From contig CM064506.1 of the NCBI GenBank assembly GCA_032716605.1, forward strand, positions 14,177,131 to 14,241,130: 64,000 bases of DNA. Direction: 5' to 3'. Each line of letters begins with the position of its first letter. The first letter of the stretch is position 1. This document shows, piece by piece, positions 1-11,285 of the stretch. Source of the stretch: Paralithodes platypus. Lineage: Eukaryota; Arthropoda; Malacostraca; Decapoda; Lithodidae. A program made the translations under genes and the position numbers. A model generated the notes under the pieces. It saw only the letters and a list, made by a program, of their open reading frames with translations, made no database searches and was not told the DNA's origin.

Positions 1-340
1 AATACACTTCATTTAATGCAGATGCTTGATTTATCATTCAGGAGTGCCTGCATATGCCCTAAATAGCCCAAACATAGCCGCAGCCAATGGGTTAAGTGTT
101 TATGTATCGTTGGAATGGCTGTGGATGTGTGTGTAGTCTGTATTTTAGCCAATTGGCGACATCTGGAAACGAAGGCTTAGGGTTAATCTGTACGATACCA
201 TTCTCACTGAAGGCTTAGGTTGACCAGTAGCTTAGGTTGACCAGTACGATACCCATCTCACCTTGTAACCGATCACCAACCCCAGATGGGACGTCACAAC
301 TTCGTCCACTTATACCAGGTTCCTATTTATACTGCTAGGT
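1..340. other. No feature recognised
   Basis: There is a short local duplication (GGCTTAGGTTGACCAGTA-type, 208-250). The missing last exon of the lectin domain was looked for here and not found. Confidence 0.5.
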
Positions 341-348
341 GAACAGAG

Positions 349-830
<482 letters not shown>

Positions 831-940
831 ATAATTCTCAACATATATAAGGTTACTCCCATTCGAATCTCTAAAGGAAAGCAAGTAACAACATACCTCG
901 GAAGCATTTAGAATACAGCATTGTATTATCGAGTTTGGGC

Positions 941-1585
941 TTAAGGGGAGATATATTTATATTTATGTATATATATTTATTTATTTATTCATTTGTTAGT
1001 TTTTTTCCTAGACTGCCATCAAACTTAAGGGGGGTCACCGGCCTTTTTTTGTTATCTTTCTTTCCTTTTCTTTCTTTCCCTGGCTTGTATCCATTCGGTC
1101 CCATTCAGCCTACTGTTGTAAGAAGTTTATCCCCATCCTGGGGAGCGATAGCGAACCAGCATTGTATGGAGAAATCCGGCTTCGCCGGAGAAATTTTTCC
1201 ATCGAAAAATGTACAAATTTAGCCTGCTGTCAAAAACTTTAAACAAAATATTCTGGCTCGCTACCGCTCGTCAGGAAAAAATCGACACCTGGATGGGAGT
1301 AAACGTCTTAAAACAGTAGGCTGAATGGGGCCGAATAGATACAAGCCAGAGAAAGAGAGAAAAGGAGATTTTTGTTGTTGACCCCCCTTAAAAACACTAT
1401 ACCCTGAAGACCCTCTTTCGAGATCAATTTGCGCCCCGGCCAAAGGCTGGCTCCTCCTGAAATGCAGGCTCGCTCTCGCTCGCCAGGAAGAAATCGACAC
1501 CTAAATGACACGAAGGGTCTTATAATTGACAAAGAAATGGGGCGAAAAGTCTTAAAATAGCCAAACTAATGGGGCTTATGGTGTT
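941..1585 (-). mobile_element. TTAA-B element carrying an A insertion
   Basis: It begins TTAAGGGGAGATA at 941. The B body resumes after the A element (1392-1585) with CGGCCAAAGGCTGG, GCTCGCCAGGAAG and ATCGACACCTAAATG. The right TTAA is lost. Confidence 0.75.
1025..1391. mobile_element. TTAA-A palindromic element, inserted in a B copy
   Basis: The element spans 1029-1387 (359 bp) between TTAA at 1025-1028 and 1388-1391. Both arms carry the inverted pair TGTATCCATTCGG/CCGAATAGATACA. The surrounding B element reads across as CATCAAAC-TTAA-AAACAC once the insert is removed, so the TTAA is a target duplication. Confidence 0.85.
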
Positions 1586-1589
1586 ATGT

Positions 1590-1765
1590 TTTTGCCTTCG
1601 TTTGTTTGTATAGTTACAAGACTGCAAAAGTTATGAACCAATTTATACAAAAGTTTGTGGGCAGACAGGATATCCACCAAGGAAGAAGTGATTCAGTTTA
1701 AGAGGTGATCGGTTTAGCGCATATCTCCACCAGCGTTGGCAGAGGTATGCGCTCTCCCAAATGAC
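1590..1765 (+). repeat. Dispersed repeat R1, shorter copy
   Basis: It shares AAAAGTTATGAACC, GTGGGCAGACAGGATAT, CCAAGGAAGAAG and GGTATGCGCTCTCCCAA with 18376-18735 in the same order. This type of moderately conserved dispersed repeat yields small misleading open frames. Confidence 0.6.
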
Positions 1766-1771
1766 CCTCTA

Positions 1772-1900
1772 GTCTTGATAGCGTAATGCATAAGTGCACG
1801 GAATTTCGATGTGAGTATCCTAGGTTCGAGTCCATGGAGTGCCACATGTATTTGTTGATTTCATTAATTGAGTTTAGAGATGAGGTTGGTTGGTGGAAAA
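1772..1900 (+). mobile_element. tRNA-derived SINE, family S2, copy 1
   Basis: The A-box-like TAGCGTAATGCATAAG (about 1780) and the B-box GGTTCGAGTCC (1823-1833) form a tRNA-like head. A shared body follows (CCACATGTATTTGTTGATTT, ATTAATTGAGTT). Copies recur in reverse at 26107-26240 and 31655-31768. Confidence 0.7.
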
Positions 1901-1995
1901 AACATAATAATTACTTCTTTATGATTACCCCTACTACAACTTGTATTTGTTACTATTCTTTAATTTACTATAACTACTAATACTATAATACTCAC

Positions 1996-2088
1996 CAATA
2001 GTACCAGGATACCAAGCACATAATCGGTTGAGCTGGATGTTGGTTGAATCACCCACCCTAACTTCAATATTCTGCAATGGTTGCTGAT
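1996..2088 (-). CDS. F-type lectin domain, second exon (sushi/F-lectin gene)
   Basis: This is a 93-bp internal exon. The acceptor CTTTCAG lies just above 2088 and the donor GTGAGT just below 1996. It is read in phase 1 on both sides and joins in frame to the exon at 3520-3729. The 31 codons carry the conserved F-lectin stretch with NIEVRVGDS, then LCAWYPGTI, which normally lies about 100 residues into the roughly 140-residue domain. F-type lectins are extracellular sugar-binding jelly-roll modules of innate immunity and cell adhesion. The basic residue that normally follows the Cys-Cys pair is absent: the junction reads CCGDQQP. The last roughly 40 residues of the fold are missing, so at least one more exon is expected below 1996; I did not find it in 1-1995. 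Confidence 0.87.
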
Positions 2089-2249
2089 CTGAAAGTAAAA
2101 CCAGAAAAACATTGTTTTATTAATTTCGCTGACTTCCAAAATGACCCTGCAAACTATTAACACTATTGTAGCATATAAACTATACATATGTAAAATCATA
2201 GGCTACATTTGATCTGGACTTGACACGAAAATTTTACTTTGCAGTAAGG

Positions 2250-3430
2250 GACCCAAAATCGGTCTGATCCCACGTCTTTCTTGGTTTACCCATTGGCGCA
2301 GCTTCCTCCACGTTCACGGACTTGCTCTTTTCACCCAACTTAGTTCATCCATCCTTTCCACATGTCCAAACCATCCAAGCCTGCTAGTACGCATCTCATC
2401 ACTAATACTCTTGATGCCTTACCGTCTCTTCAACTCTTCACAAGATGTCGTATCTTGCAGTTTGGCCCCACATATCCATCTCACTGTTCCCATCTTATGT
2501 TCCATTCTGTTGATATCATCCACTTTGACAGGCCACGTTTCTGAAGCATGTCATTGCGCTTCTAATACATGAAGCATGCACCTTTCCTCTCAAGGGAAGA
2601 GTCTTCTCATGGTTAATAATGGTAGCAGGGCCGGGGGCTGGCATAGCCTTGGCCCCACCACTGGAAGTGATGGTATCTCCCAAGTAGCAAAGCTTGTCCA
2701 TTATCTCAAGTGGTTCACTGCCAATGTTCACACTCTCGAGCCAGTCATACAACACAAGCTCACCTTTGCATACTATAAATACATACACATTTCTCGACTT
2801 CAGAATTCTTCCTCGGAAGAGGTCCCTTTATGTTAGTAGAATGAGTCTTCCGATGGTGTGCCCAGCAGCGGCAGACGATACACCCCTTTTCTGCATACTG
2901 CACATTGGTATAAACCGCTTTTTTCTATATTTCCAAGCCCCAATCTACTTTTAAAATCTTTGTTTTATTTATAGTACCTCTTTATCTTTACTTGCCATGC
3001 CCTCTCTTTATCTTCTGAACTTGGCCATGGCATCCTGCACATTATCTACAGCAAGTACTAAGTCTTCTGAGTATAGCAGTTCCCAGGGGAGCCCAATTCT
3101 AAAATCTCCAGACAGTGCCTCCAGAACCATAACAAAGAGGAGGGGGTTAACACAGAGCCCTGGTGGACTCCAATGTGAACTGCAAACTGCTCGCTCAGTA
3201 CACCTTGCACCTTCACGGAAGTTTGTGAATCTTCGTACATCTTAATTATCATATACACCAGCCACTCCTCTACTCCACGTTTTCTCGTAGCCCACTGCAC
3301 AACTTCTCTGGGCACCCAATCAAAGGCCTTCTCCAGTTCTCCAAACACAGGGTACAGACCCTTATCTTTAAGTAAATATCTTTCTTGCAGCTGTCAGGCT
3401 ATAAAGATAGCATTGATTGTACCATGTCCT
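2250..3430 (-). pseudogene. Degenerate LINE reverse-transcriptase fragment
   Basis: Minus-strand frames show LEKAFDWVPREVVQWATRK, GVEEWLVYMI and GVHQGSVLTP (RT blocks, 3348-3058), then LCYLGDTITSSGGA (2788-2516) and RLGWFGHVERMD near 2400-2330. This is the usual order of RT, linker and C-terminal region in one class of metazoan LINEs. The FADD block and several others are lost through stops and frameshifts. It lies wholly in the intron between the two lectin exons and in the same orientation as the gene. Confidence 0.75.
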
Positions 3431-3519
3431 CGCATCATGCCAAATGTTTTTTGTGATCATACCTAAAAGACCCTCTCACATTGCAACTGCAAAATAACTT
3501 AGAATTATATACCCCTTAC

Positions 3520-3729
3520 CACAACATCCTCTGGTAGTAATGCGGACCACTTGGACCATATATCCCTGCAACAGATCAACAGACCACCAAGGGGAGGACT
3601 CCGCTAGGGTCTGGGTACATTTACTGTCATCGTGGATCGTGGAAGTGTCGCCGTCGTTCCCGTTCTCCGGTTTGCCGCCGCGAGAAGTTGACGACTGGTT
3701 CACCGGTTTCATGTAGGCCACATTGGTCG
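3520..3729 (-). CDS. F-type lectin domain, first exon (sushi/F-lectin gene)
   Basis: This is a 210-bp exon with acceptor TTTTCAG above 3729 and donor GTAAGG below 3520, in phase 1 at both ends. It encodes about 70 residues. The start resembles other F-lectins (NVAYMKPVNQSST), followed by a DGD loop, a CTQT motif, SSPWWSVDL, then VVRITTRGCCG. This is the first half of an FTP/fucolectin domain. The family sugar-binding signature is HX26RXDXXX(R/K). Here the position 27 residues before the Arg is Gln (in CTQT) rather than His, and the Asp of RXD is missing (RGCC rather than RGDCC). The fold is therefore clear, but canonical fucose binding is doubtful. The exon follows the sushi exons and is separated from the next lectin exon by a 1.43-kb intron holding a LINE fragment. 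Confidence 0.9.
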
Positions 3730-3884
3730 CTGAAAAGTTATAAATATTGCATTAATTTGTGCTTATTTAATTTGAAAATCTTTGACATGGCTTCATCCTA
3801 AACAATAAGTAACCATATAGAAGTGTGTGACTGGTTGACAGACTTCGTAAATATATATATATCGTAGATGTCACTGCTTGGTGC

Positions 3885-4295
3885 TTTGCCTCAATACGTT
3901 GACAATTAACACTATCTGGTCCGACGTCTTGGGGGTTCTTATGATACCGGTACTTTGTTTAATTAGTATTGAGGATTTCAATTGATTTTGCCATTTTCAA
4001 GCACTGGTATTTTAGTTTGTCCTCTAGTCTTACAAAAACACCTTCCCAGACTTCCTTCAAACTATATAATGCCCACCCAGACCCCCTCTTCAGCAATATT
4101 TAAAAAAAAATCCCTAGAAAACTGTCTCGGCCAAAGGCTGATTACTTCTCAGTTACAGGTTCGCTATCGCTAGCCCAGACAAAAATTGACACCTGAAAGG
4201 GATGAGGCCCCTTATTATCGCCAAAATAATGGGTCTTAAAATATCCCAAGTATTGGAGAGAAACAGGGGAGGTCCAAAAAGACCCCCATATGACT
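3885..4295 (-). mobile_element. Diverged B-like element (B-prime), copy 1
   Basis: It shares CAGACTTCCTTCAAAC, TCGGCCAAAGGCTGA, TTCGCTATCGC and TTGACACCTGAA with B. Its left part (ACTATCTGGTCCGACGTCTT) recurs at 21533, so this is a longer, older subfamily. Confidence 0.6.
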
Positions 4296-4439
4296 TAATA
4301 GGGTTAATGCAGTAGTACTATCTAAACAATGGCCCAACAGAGTCATTTATTAACCAAACTGTCCCAAATTATCCAGAGGTGGTAAGGTGGTGCCGGAGCC
4401 AGGGGCTCTCAATTAACTGCAGTTGGAGATGCTCTTTTC

Positions 4440-4540
4440 TTAACCCTTTGAGTACCAGCGAAGTGTGTTTTTTTTTTTTTATTCTAGCTATATTTAGATG
4501 ATATTATGCAGCTTAAGAAGGACCTGTGGTAGTTAAAAAT
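4440..4540 (+). mobile_element. TTAA-C element, left half
   Basis: It runs from TTAACCCTTTGAGTACCAGC to AGAAGGACCTGTGGTAGTTA, after which the sequence diverges. A mariner-type MITE follows at 4595. Confidence 0.65.
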
Positions 4541-4594
4541 ATAAATACTATTAATGATGATAATGATGTCTGTGTGTCATATTTTATCCATGTA

Positions 4595-4739
4595 CAGTCG
4601 TGGTCATAAATTCTTCTATTTTCTGAAGCCTCGACAAATTTATAGGAACTTCCGAAATTCAAATATCAAACAAAGAATGAGTTAGAAGATTCAATTCCGC
4701 TCGAAACAAGGTATGCATAAGCATTTTTAACCACGACTG
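4595..4739. mobile_element. Mariner-type MITE, 145 bp
   Basis: TA is duplicated on both sides (4593-4594 and 4740-4741). Inverted ends are CAGTCGTGGTCATAAA and TTTTTAACCACGACTG. The TA target and CAGT start are Tc1/mariner features. Confidence 0.75.
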
Positions 4740-4791
4740 TACCTAAGCCTTTTATAATATATTACTGATTTGTTGTGAATCTTAACCCCTT

Positions 4792-5146
4792 CCCAACGTG
4801 TCCGCTTAAGGGTTGCATGCAGGGCAGGACCGGACCCCTTCATCCGTCGCCCACCAAGTCTAGGCCGCCACCGACGTAACTTACAACCATCTGCTACGTC
4901 ACTGCAGCGTTATACATAGTGAAAACAGCTCAAAACCGCTCAATTTTAGCCATTTTGGCCGACATTTGCAAGATCGTTGCAAGACAACCAGAAGTTGTAC
5001 AGAGATGATTCAGGTGTCATTGAAAAGCTCAATTACTGTACTTTAACGGATATATAATTGTATTACGTTCTGGCTTTTTCTTATGCATGAAAATGTACAG
5101 GAATAAAGCTCAAATAGGGCTAAATACCCCGCAGGGAAGGAGTTAA
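4792..5146. mobile_element. TTAA-D element
   Basis: TTAA 4792-4795 and 5143-5146 flank 347 bp with short inverted ends CCCCTTCCC and GGGAAGGAG. It is a single copy here and has no open frame. Confidence 0.55.
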
Positions 5147-5160
5147 GCATTATACTTTAA

Positions 5161-5217
5161 TAAGCGATATGTACAGTGTGTACGATATAATTTATACATA
5201 TACTGTTTATATATATA

Positions 5218-5269
<52 letters not shown>

Positions 5270-5336
5270 CAAATTAAAACTAAATACAAAAGGTAATGTT
5301 ATTTAATGATAAATAATATAGTGGGCCACTACTCAC
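5161..5336. repeat. (AT)n and AT-rich intron
   Basis: (TA)n lies at 5218-5268. Nothing else was recognised before the sushi exon at 5337. Confidence 0.8.
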
Positions 5337-5395
5337 CACAGACAGGCAGTTCTCCCGACCATTTACCATCACTGCCACACGTCGATGTGGCAGAC
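5337..5395 (-). CDS. Sushi (CCP) domain, second exon
   Basis: This is a 59-bp exon between acceptor TTTTCAG and donor GTGAGT. It enters in phase 2 and leaves in phase 1, matching its neighbours. It encodes SATSTCGSDGKWSGELPVC, the textbook C-terminal half of a complement-control (sushi) module, with the third Cys, the Gly-x-Trp pair and the fourth Cys. Such modules are about 60 residues long, extracellular and bind proteins. Together with the exon at 12373-12484 it completes one domain of about 57 residues with all four Cys and the Trp. The split inside the domain is common for sushi exons. Confidence 0.88.
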
Positions 5396-5699
5396 CTGAA
5401 AAATAAGAATACAAATAATATGAAAATATAATTATATATAGATATATGAATATAATTATACCTATACAAATAGCAAGCCTATTATACAGCGAAAGGATGT
5501 GAGATAATGTGAGATAGTAAATTTATGCCTCAATATATATAATATATATCAAATATATATTAAGTATATCTCATAAATACACGTGAGCTATTAATTGTTT
5601 TTATACTCTCAGCCGGGCTTGAGCTACCGACAGTCAGGACGATTGTTCATGTTTTAACCAACTCTAATTATATATATATATATACTGTATATATATTTA

Positions 5700-7375
5700 T
5701 TTATGTATTTTTTCATACTTATGCCTAAGATCATAATCTCTTCTAAGGATGTACTTTCTGCCATCTCTGGGATTAATACTAAGAAGGCATACAGACCGGA
5801 TGGTGTTCATCCTGTTGTACTCAAAAACTGTTTTTCTGCGCTGACTCCCTGCCTAGGTAAACTTTTTCATCTGTCTTTCATGCTTGCTGGAAATTTGCTC
5901 TTATTCAACCTGTTCCAAAGAAGGGTGACCACTCCCAACCCTCCAGTTATCGTCCAATTGCTGTCATTTCTTGCATCTATAAAGTTTTTAAAACTATTCT
6001 AACTCAAAATTTCTAAAGCATTTATCTTCTCATAATCTACTTGCAGATCGCCAGTACGGTTTCCTTAAGGGCCGCTCTACTGGTGAGCTGCTGGTTTATA
6101 TTACTAACTCTTGGTCATCCTCCTTTCGGGACTTCGGTGAGACCTTCTCTATTGCGCTAGACATATCAAAAGCCTTCGATAGAGTCTGGCACAAATCTCT
6201 AATTTCCAAACTACCCTCCTTCGGTTTCTATCCCTCCATCTGTGCCTTTATCCCCAATTTCCTTTCTGGCCATTCCATAGCTGCGGTTGTGGACGGCCAT
6301 CGCTCACTTCCTCTATCTATCAACTCCGGTGTTCCTAAGGGATCTATCCTATCTCAGTTTTCTTTCTAATATTCATTAATGATCTTCTCAACTGTACCTC
6401 TAGTCCCATCCATTCCTATGCTGATGACTCTACCTTATACTATTCAACTAGTTTTCCACAACGACCCAGCATGCAATCACTTAATAACTCACATGATGAG
6501 GCCATAGCACGCCTATCTTCTGATCTATCAACTACTGTATCTCCGATTGGGGCAGAAAATATATTTTTCTTTCAATGCTTCCAAAACCCAATTTCTCCAT
6601 TTATCTACCGGTCACCATCTTCCACACAACTTTCCCTTATTCTTCAACAATACGCAATCAACCCTTCATCTTCTCTCAGTATTCTTGGTGTTTCTTTTTC
6701 CTCTGACCTTTCTAGGAAAAATCATATTACCACTCCTGCTAAAACAGCTTCCCAGAAATAAAGTGTGCTTAACCGTTTCCGTGGGTTCTTCACCCCCACA
6801 CATCTTCTTGCTCTGTATAGGGGCACAGTGCGCCCATGAATCGAGTAATGTTCGCAAGTGTGGGGAGGTTCAACCCATACGCCACTTCTCAAAAGTTTAG
6901 AGACAAAAGCACTTTGTCTCATCAACTCACTTCTTTCTACTAATTCCCTACAATCTATCTCTCTACACGTCGCAATGCTGCATCTCTCTCACTCTTCCAC
7001 CGTAATTACAATAATCATTGTTCTTCAGAGCGTTCTCAATGCATACCTTCTTCCTTACAGAGAGTGGGGGGCACCCGCCTCTTAACACACTCCCACCCCG
7101 ATTCTGTCCAACCCTCTAACCCAAGAGTGAACCGGTTTTCCCAGTCTTTCTTCTACCGGTACTCAAAAAGTAAGTTTTGACATTTTCTCCCTCAATATAT
7201 CTTTCCCTCATCCTATGACTTAAACTGCCTCAAACTCCGTGTGGCCAGGCATTTTGACTCTAACGTACCTTGAATTTGGCTCTCTGTCACTCTTTCAACT
7301 TTGGGAATGACACTTGTTACAGGCAGCTTTGCCTTTTGTCTCCTTCACTGACATAGAACAAAACAATAGCTCTGA
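5700..7375 (+). pseudogene. Degenerate Jockey/CR1-like LINE fragment, plus copy
   Basis: Broken plus-strand frames give a coherent RT: RPDGVHPVVLKNC (near 5790), a stretch with QRRVTTPNPP, FLKGRSTGELL (6055), ISKAFDRVWHKSLISKL (6165), INSGVPKGSILS (6320) and FNASKTQFLHLSTGHH (6570), then a C-terminal part to about 7160. The 3-prime untranslated part includes GTTACAGGCAGCTTTGCC near 7320. At least four frameshifts or stops are present. It is the same family as the inverted copy at 7936-9345 and the 3-prime scraps at 18.8, 50.7 and 56.5 kb. It lies inside the 7-kb intron of the lectin gene. Confidence 0.8.
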
Positions 7376-7499
7376 CTGGTGATATAAGTAGGGTTCTGGG
7401 TTAGTTATAAGATCAGGTAAGTACTAAACCCATATCATGTGAGGAGAGGAAGGTCTATCAATATACCCAATGATTGAATATACCGTTTTCATGCCCTTT

Positions 7500-7860
<361 letters not shown>

Positions 7861-7901
7861 AAACCTTGAGACAACCACACAAAGATAAACACATGTACAA
7901 T

Positions 7902-7904
<3 letters not shown>

Positions 7905-7935
<31 letters not shown>
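7905..7935 (+). repeat. (CA)n at the LINE 3-prime end
   Basis: (CA)14 abuts the end of the minus-strand LINE at 7936 and may derive from its tail or target. Confidence 0.85.
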
Positions 7936-7939
<4 letters not shown>

Positions 7940-9345
7940 AAAATGCCTGAACACACGGAGTTTGAAGCAATTTAAGTCATAGGAGGAGGGAAAGACTGAT
8001 TCTGGGAGAGTTCCAGAGCTCAGCTGTTGAATAGATGAAAGTCTGATAGTAACGTTTCACTCTTGGGTTGGAGAGTTGCACAGAGTAAGGATGGGATTGT
8101 GTTGCAAGACGGGTACCACGTACTCTACGTAGAGGAGGTGGTATACAATGGGAGAGCTCTGAGGAGCACTGATTATTGTAGTAGCGATAGAATAGCGAGA
8201 GAGATGCAACATTGCGGTGAAGAGAGAGAGTTTGCAGAGAGTTGGTGAGTGGGCGGGAATTATTGATACGAAAGGCCTTCCTTTCTACTTTGTCTAGGAG
8301 TGCGGTGTGAGAGGATCCTCCCCACACATGTGAACAATACTCAATACAAGGACGCACTGTGCCCCTGTACAGAGCAAGAAGCTGTGCAGGGGTAAAGAAC
8401 CCCTTGAGGCGGTTGAGCACACCCAGCTTCTGGGAGGCTGCTTTTACAAGACTGGCAATATGGTCCTTCCAAGTGAGAGCAGAAGAAAAAGAGACACCAA
8501 GACTATTGAGAGAAGATGAAGGATTGATTCTTGTATTGTTGAAGAATAAGGGATAGTCCACTGGGAGTACCGGATGGGTAGATAGATGGAGAAATTGGGT
8601 TTTGGAAGCATTAAAGGCAACAAGGTTTTCTCTGCCTCAATTGGAAGTAGTAGTTAGATCAGAAGATACCGGTAAGTGTTGTATGGCTTCATAACGTTTG
8701 TCTTTGAGGGATTGCTGGCTGGGGCATTCAGGAAAACTAACTGAGTAGTGTAAGGTAGAGTCGTCTGCGTATGAATGGATGGGACTGAAGATACAGTTAA
8801 GATCATTTATGAAAATTAGAAAGAGAATGGGAGATAGGACAAAGCCCTGAGGAACACCGGAGTTGATAGGATGAGGAAGTGAGCGATGGCCGTTCACAAC
8901 CGCAGCTGTGGAACGGTCGGAAAGGAAATTAGAGACAAAGGCACAGATGGAGGGATAAAAAAAGAAGGAGGGTAGTTAAGAAATTAAAGATTTGTGCCAG
9001 ACTCTATCGAAGGCCTTCGATAATGTCTAGCGCAATAGAAAAGGTCTCACCGAAGTCCCGAAAGTTGGATGACCAAGAGTTAGTAAGATATGAAAGAAGA
9101 TCACCAGTAAAGCGACCCTTGAGGAAGCCATACTGGCGATCTGAGAGTAGATTATGAGAAGATTAATGCTAAAGAAATTTGGAAGCAAGAATAGTTTCAA
9201 AAACTTTAGAGATACAAGAGATGAGAGCAATTGGATGGTAGATGGAGGGTTGAGAGCGGTCACCCTTCTTTGGGACAGGTTGAATGAGAGCAAACTTCCA
9301 GCATGAAGGGAAGACGTTAGAGGAGAGACAGAGACAAAAAAAAAA
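7936..9345 (-). pseudogene. Degenerate Jockey/CR1-like LINE fragment, minus copy
   Basis: Minus-strand frames at 9330-9060 (QRRVTALNPP region), 8897-8637 (GHRSLPHPINSGVPQG, LFLIFINDLN, HSYADDSTLHYS with the YADD box) and 8561-7977 (LGVSFSSALTWKDHI, YRGTVRPCIEYCSHVWGG) belong to the same family as the copy at 5700-7375. The C-terminal 194-codon stretch is still open. The element is cut 5-prime near 9345, where it abuts the right end of a family A element. Its 3-prime end abuts (CA)n at 7905-7933. Confidence 0.8.
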
Positions 9346-9421
9346 CTATCTAGGCTGAATGTGGCCGAATGGATACAAGCCAGAGAAAGAGAGAAAAGGA
9401 GAAAAAAGCAGGTTACCCCCC
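9346..9421. mobile_element. TTAA-A element, right end only
   Basis: GCTGAATGTGGCCGAATGG, then TACAAGCCAGAGAAAGAG, then ACCCCCC and TTAA (9418-9421) are the last 75 bp of family A, joined on the left to a truncated LINE. Confidence 0.75.
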
Positions 9422-9439
9422 TTAAGTATGGTATCAATA

Positions 9440-9748
9440 CTTTAAAGATGCATAACGAACACCTCTGTAGCTTTTTTGATCTGCCCATGGCGATGTGCTA
9501 AATATGCGATTTTGTGTTATATTTGTAATATTCAAATCATCGTCACAAAAATATGAAGAAAGCTACAAAGGATTTGTTAGCGTCTCTATGAAGAATTGAT
9601 ACATTACTTTATCACACACTACATATTTTCTTCTCTATGCCTTTTCATTAGAGGGAAAACTGCTTATATGACGAAAAAGCAATGATGTCGAATTTAATGG
9701 ACCATAGCTGCAAAATAATGCCCCAAAAAGGCTATGTATATAATACAT
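9440..9748 (+). repeat. Dispersed repeat E, copy 1 (split)
   Basis: CTCTGTAGCTTTTTTGATCT, CATCGTCACAAAAATATGAA and CTTCTCTATGCCTTTTCATT match 60603-60939. Its final 20 bp (CTTTCATTTCTGCAAGTAT) reappear at 10333-10352, after about 580 bp that includes a B element. Confidence 0.65.
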
Positions 9749-10014
9749 TTTGTTAGTAGAGGGGCAGGGGGCTAGGAATCCTCTTCCCCCTGTAAAATTC
9801 TCCTACTCGTTGAGACAGAGAAAGGGGCGAGGGAGGGCGAAAGTGAACTCGGACCCTAAGAATTGGAACCTTAAATGTTGTTTCTGTTCGGGCTCTGTTT
9901 TGAGTCGGCCAACCCCAGCAATGGGGTATGTGCCTCAGTATATACAACTATTACATACCCTATATACATACCGTACTGGTTTTTGGTCTATAGGCCTATG
10001 TTTATTTATTAATA

Positions 10015-10334
10015 TATTTTAAAATTTCCTCGCTAGACCTCCATCAAGCTTAGAAAAACACCCCCTAGACCCCCTTTCAAGATAAATGTGTACATTTTTC
10101 GGTAGAAAAATGTCCTGGCCGAAGGCAGGTTCCTTCTAAAATTAGACGCTCGCTATCGCTCGCCAAGAAAAATTCGACACTTAAAGGGAACGAAAGGTCT
10201 TAATATTGACAACAAAGTGAGGCGAAAGGTCTCAAAATCGCCAAACTAACGGAACGAACGTCTTAAAACCTCAAAACTAATATGCTAAACATGAGGGAGA
10301 AGGGGGTCCATAAAAAGCGAGTACTACCCTCTTA
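10015..10334 (-). mobile_element. TTAA-B element
   Basis: It runs from TTTCCTCGCTAGACCTCC to ATGAGGGAGAAGGGGGTCC and ends at TTAA 10331-10334. It interrupts dispersed repeat E, whose last 20 bp resume just after it. Confidence 0.75.
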
Positions 10335-10398
10335 ACCTTTCATTTCTGCAAGTATATAACAGTACCGGTACTCGCGGAACACCCTGCATATTTGTCTA

Positions 10399-10725
10399 TT
10401 AAGGGGAGGTGGGTCGTTTTTCTGGTCCCCCTCTTTCCTCATGTTGAGCCCCATTAGTTTTCATGTTTTACGACGTTCAGCCTATTAGTATGGATATTTT
10501 AAGATCTTTCGCCCCATTTCTTTGTCAATATTAAGACTTCTTTTAATTTAGGTGTCGATTTTTTCCTGGCGAGCGATAGCAAGCCTGTAATTTAAAAGGA
10601 ACCGGTCTTTAGCCGGAACATTTTTCTATCGAAAAATGTACAACTTTATCTTGAAGGAGGGTCCTAGGCGAGTGTTTTTTAAGCTTGATGGAGGTCTAGG
10701 GAGGAAATAAAAAATAAAATATATA
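10399..10725 (+). mobile_element. TTAA-B element
   Basis: It starts TTAAGGGGAGGTGGGTCG (10399) and runs to GGAGGTCTAGGGAGGAAAT, where an (AT)n tract has replaced the right end. Its TTTTTTAAGCTTGATGG (about 10675) is an intact version of the site where other copies carry insertions. The preceding B copy lies in the opposite orientation. Confidence 0.8.
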
Positions 10726-10732
10726 TATACGG

Positions 10733-10740
10733 TATATATA

Positions 10741-10793
<53 letters not shown>

Positions 10794-10800
10794 TGTATAA
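10733..10800. repeat. (AT)n
   Basis: An alternating TA run replaces the right end of the B element at 10399. Confidence 0.9.
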
Positions 10801-10835
10801 TTATATGCATAATATACACAAACAATCCTTTTCCG

Positions 10836-10985
10836 CCTCTCTCTCTCTCTCTCTTTCATATCCATCTCTACTGTTCTCACTCCTATTTTAGCCTCTATCT
10901 CTCTCTCTCTCTCTTTCTCTCTCATACCCATCTCCACTGTTCTCACTCCTATTTTAGCCTCTCTCTCTCTCTCTCTCTCTCTCAT
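10836..10985 (+). repeat. (CT)n with a duplicated spacer
   Basis: ACTGTTCTCACTCCTATTTT occurs twice (near 10870 and 10936), between three (CT)n runs. Confidence 0.85.
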
Positions 10986-10991
10986 ACACTA

Positions 10992-11197
10992 CAGTCCGTT
11001 CATTCTAGGTTGGGCAGAAATCGTAACCTCTAACCTCTGTAACTCAAAAAGAGATAGAACTAAATGGGCTGTAAAATGCCACACAATCCCTGGCTGACTC
11101 TTCCCAAATGGTGGGCATATTAGGTCAATTACTCTCGTCGTTTATGAGCTATAGAGGTTAGTAGTCAAGATTGTTGGTCTCGCTATAATGGATGGAC
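10992..11197. mobile_element. G-type MITE, copy 1
   Basis: It is TA-flanked, starts CAGTCCGTTCATTCTAGG and ends ATAATGGATGGACTA. The interior AACCTCTGTAACTCAAAAAG matches the copies at 37872 and 55085. Confidence 0.7.
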
Positions 11198-11198
11198 T

Positions 11199-11230
<32 letters not shown>

Positions 11231-11285
11231 GCTAACACTGCACTGGCGTTCATCTCTGTATAATTGTCTTTAGGATCCTATGGTG

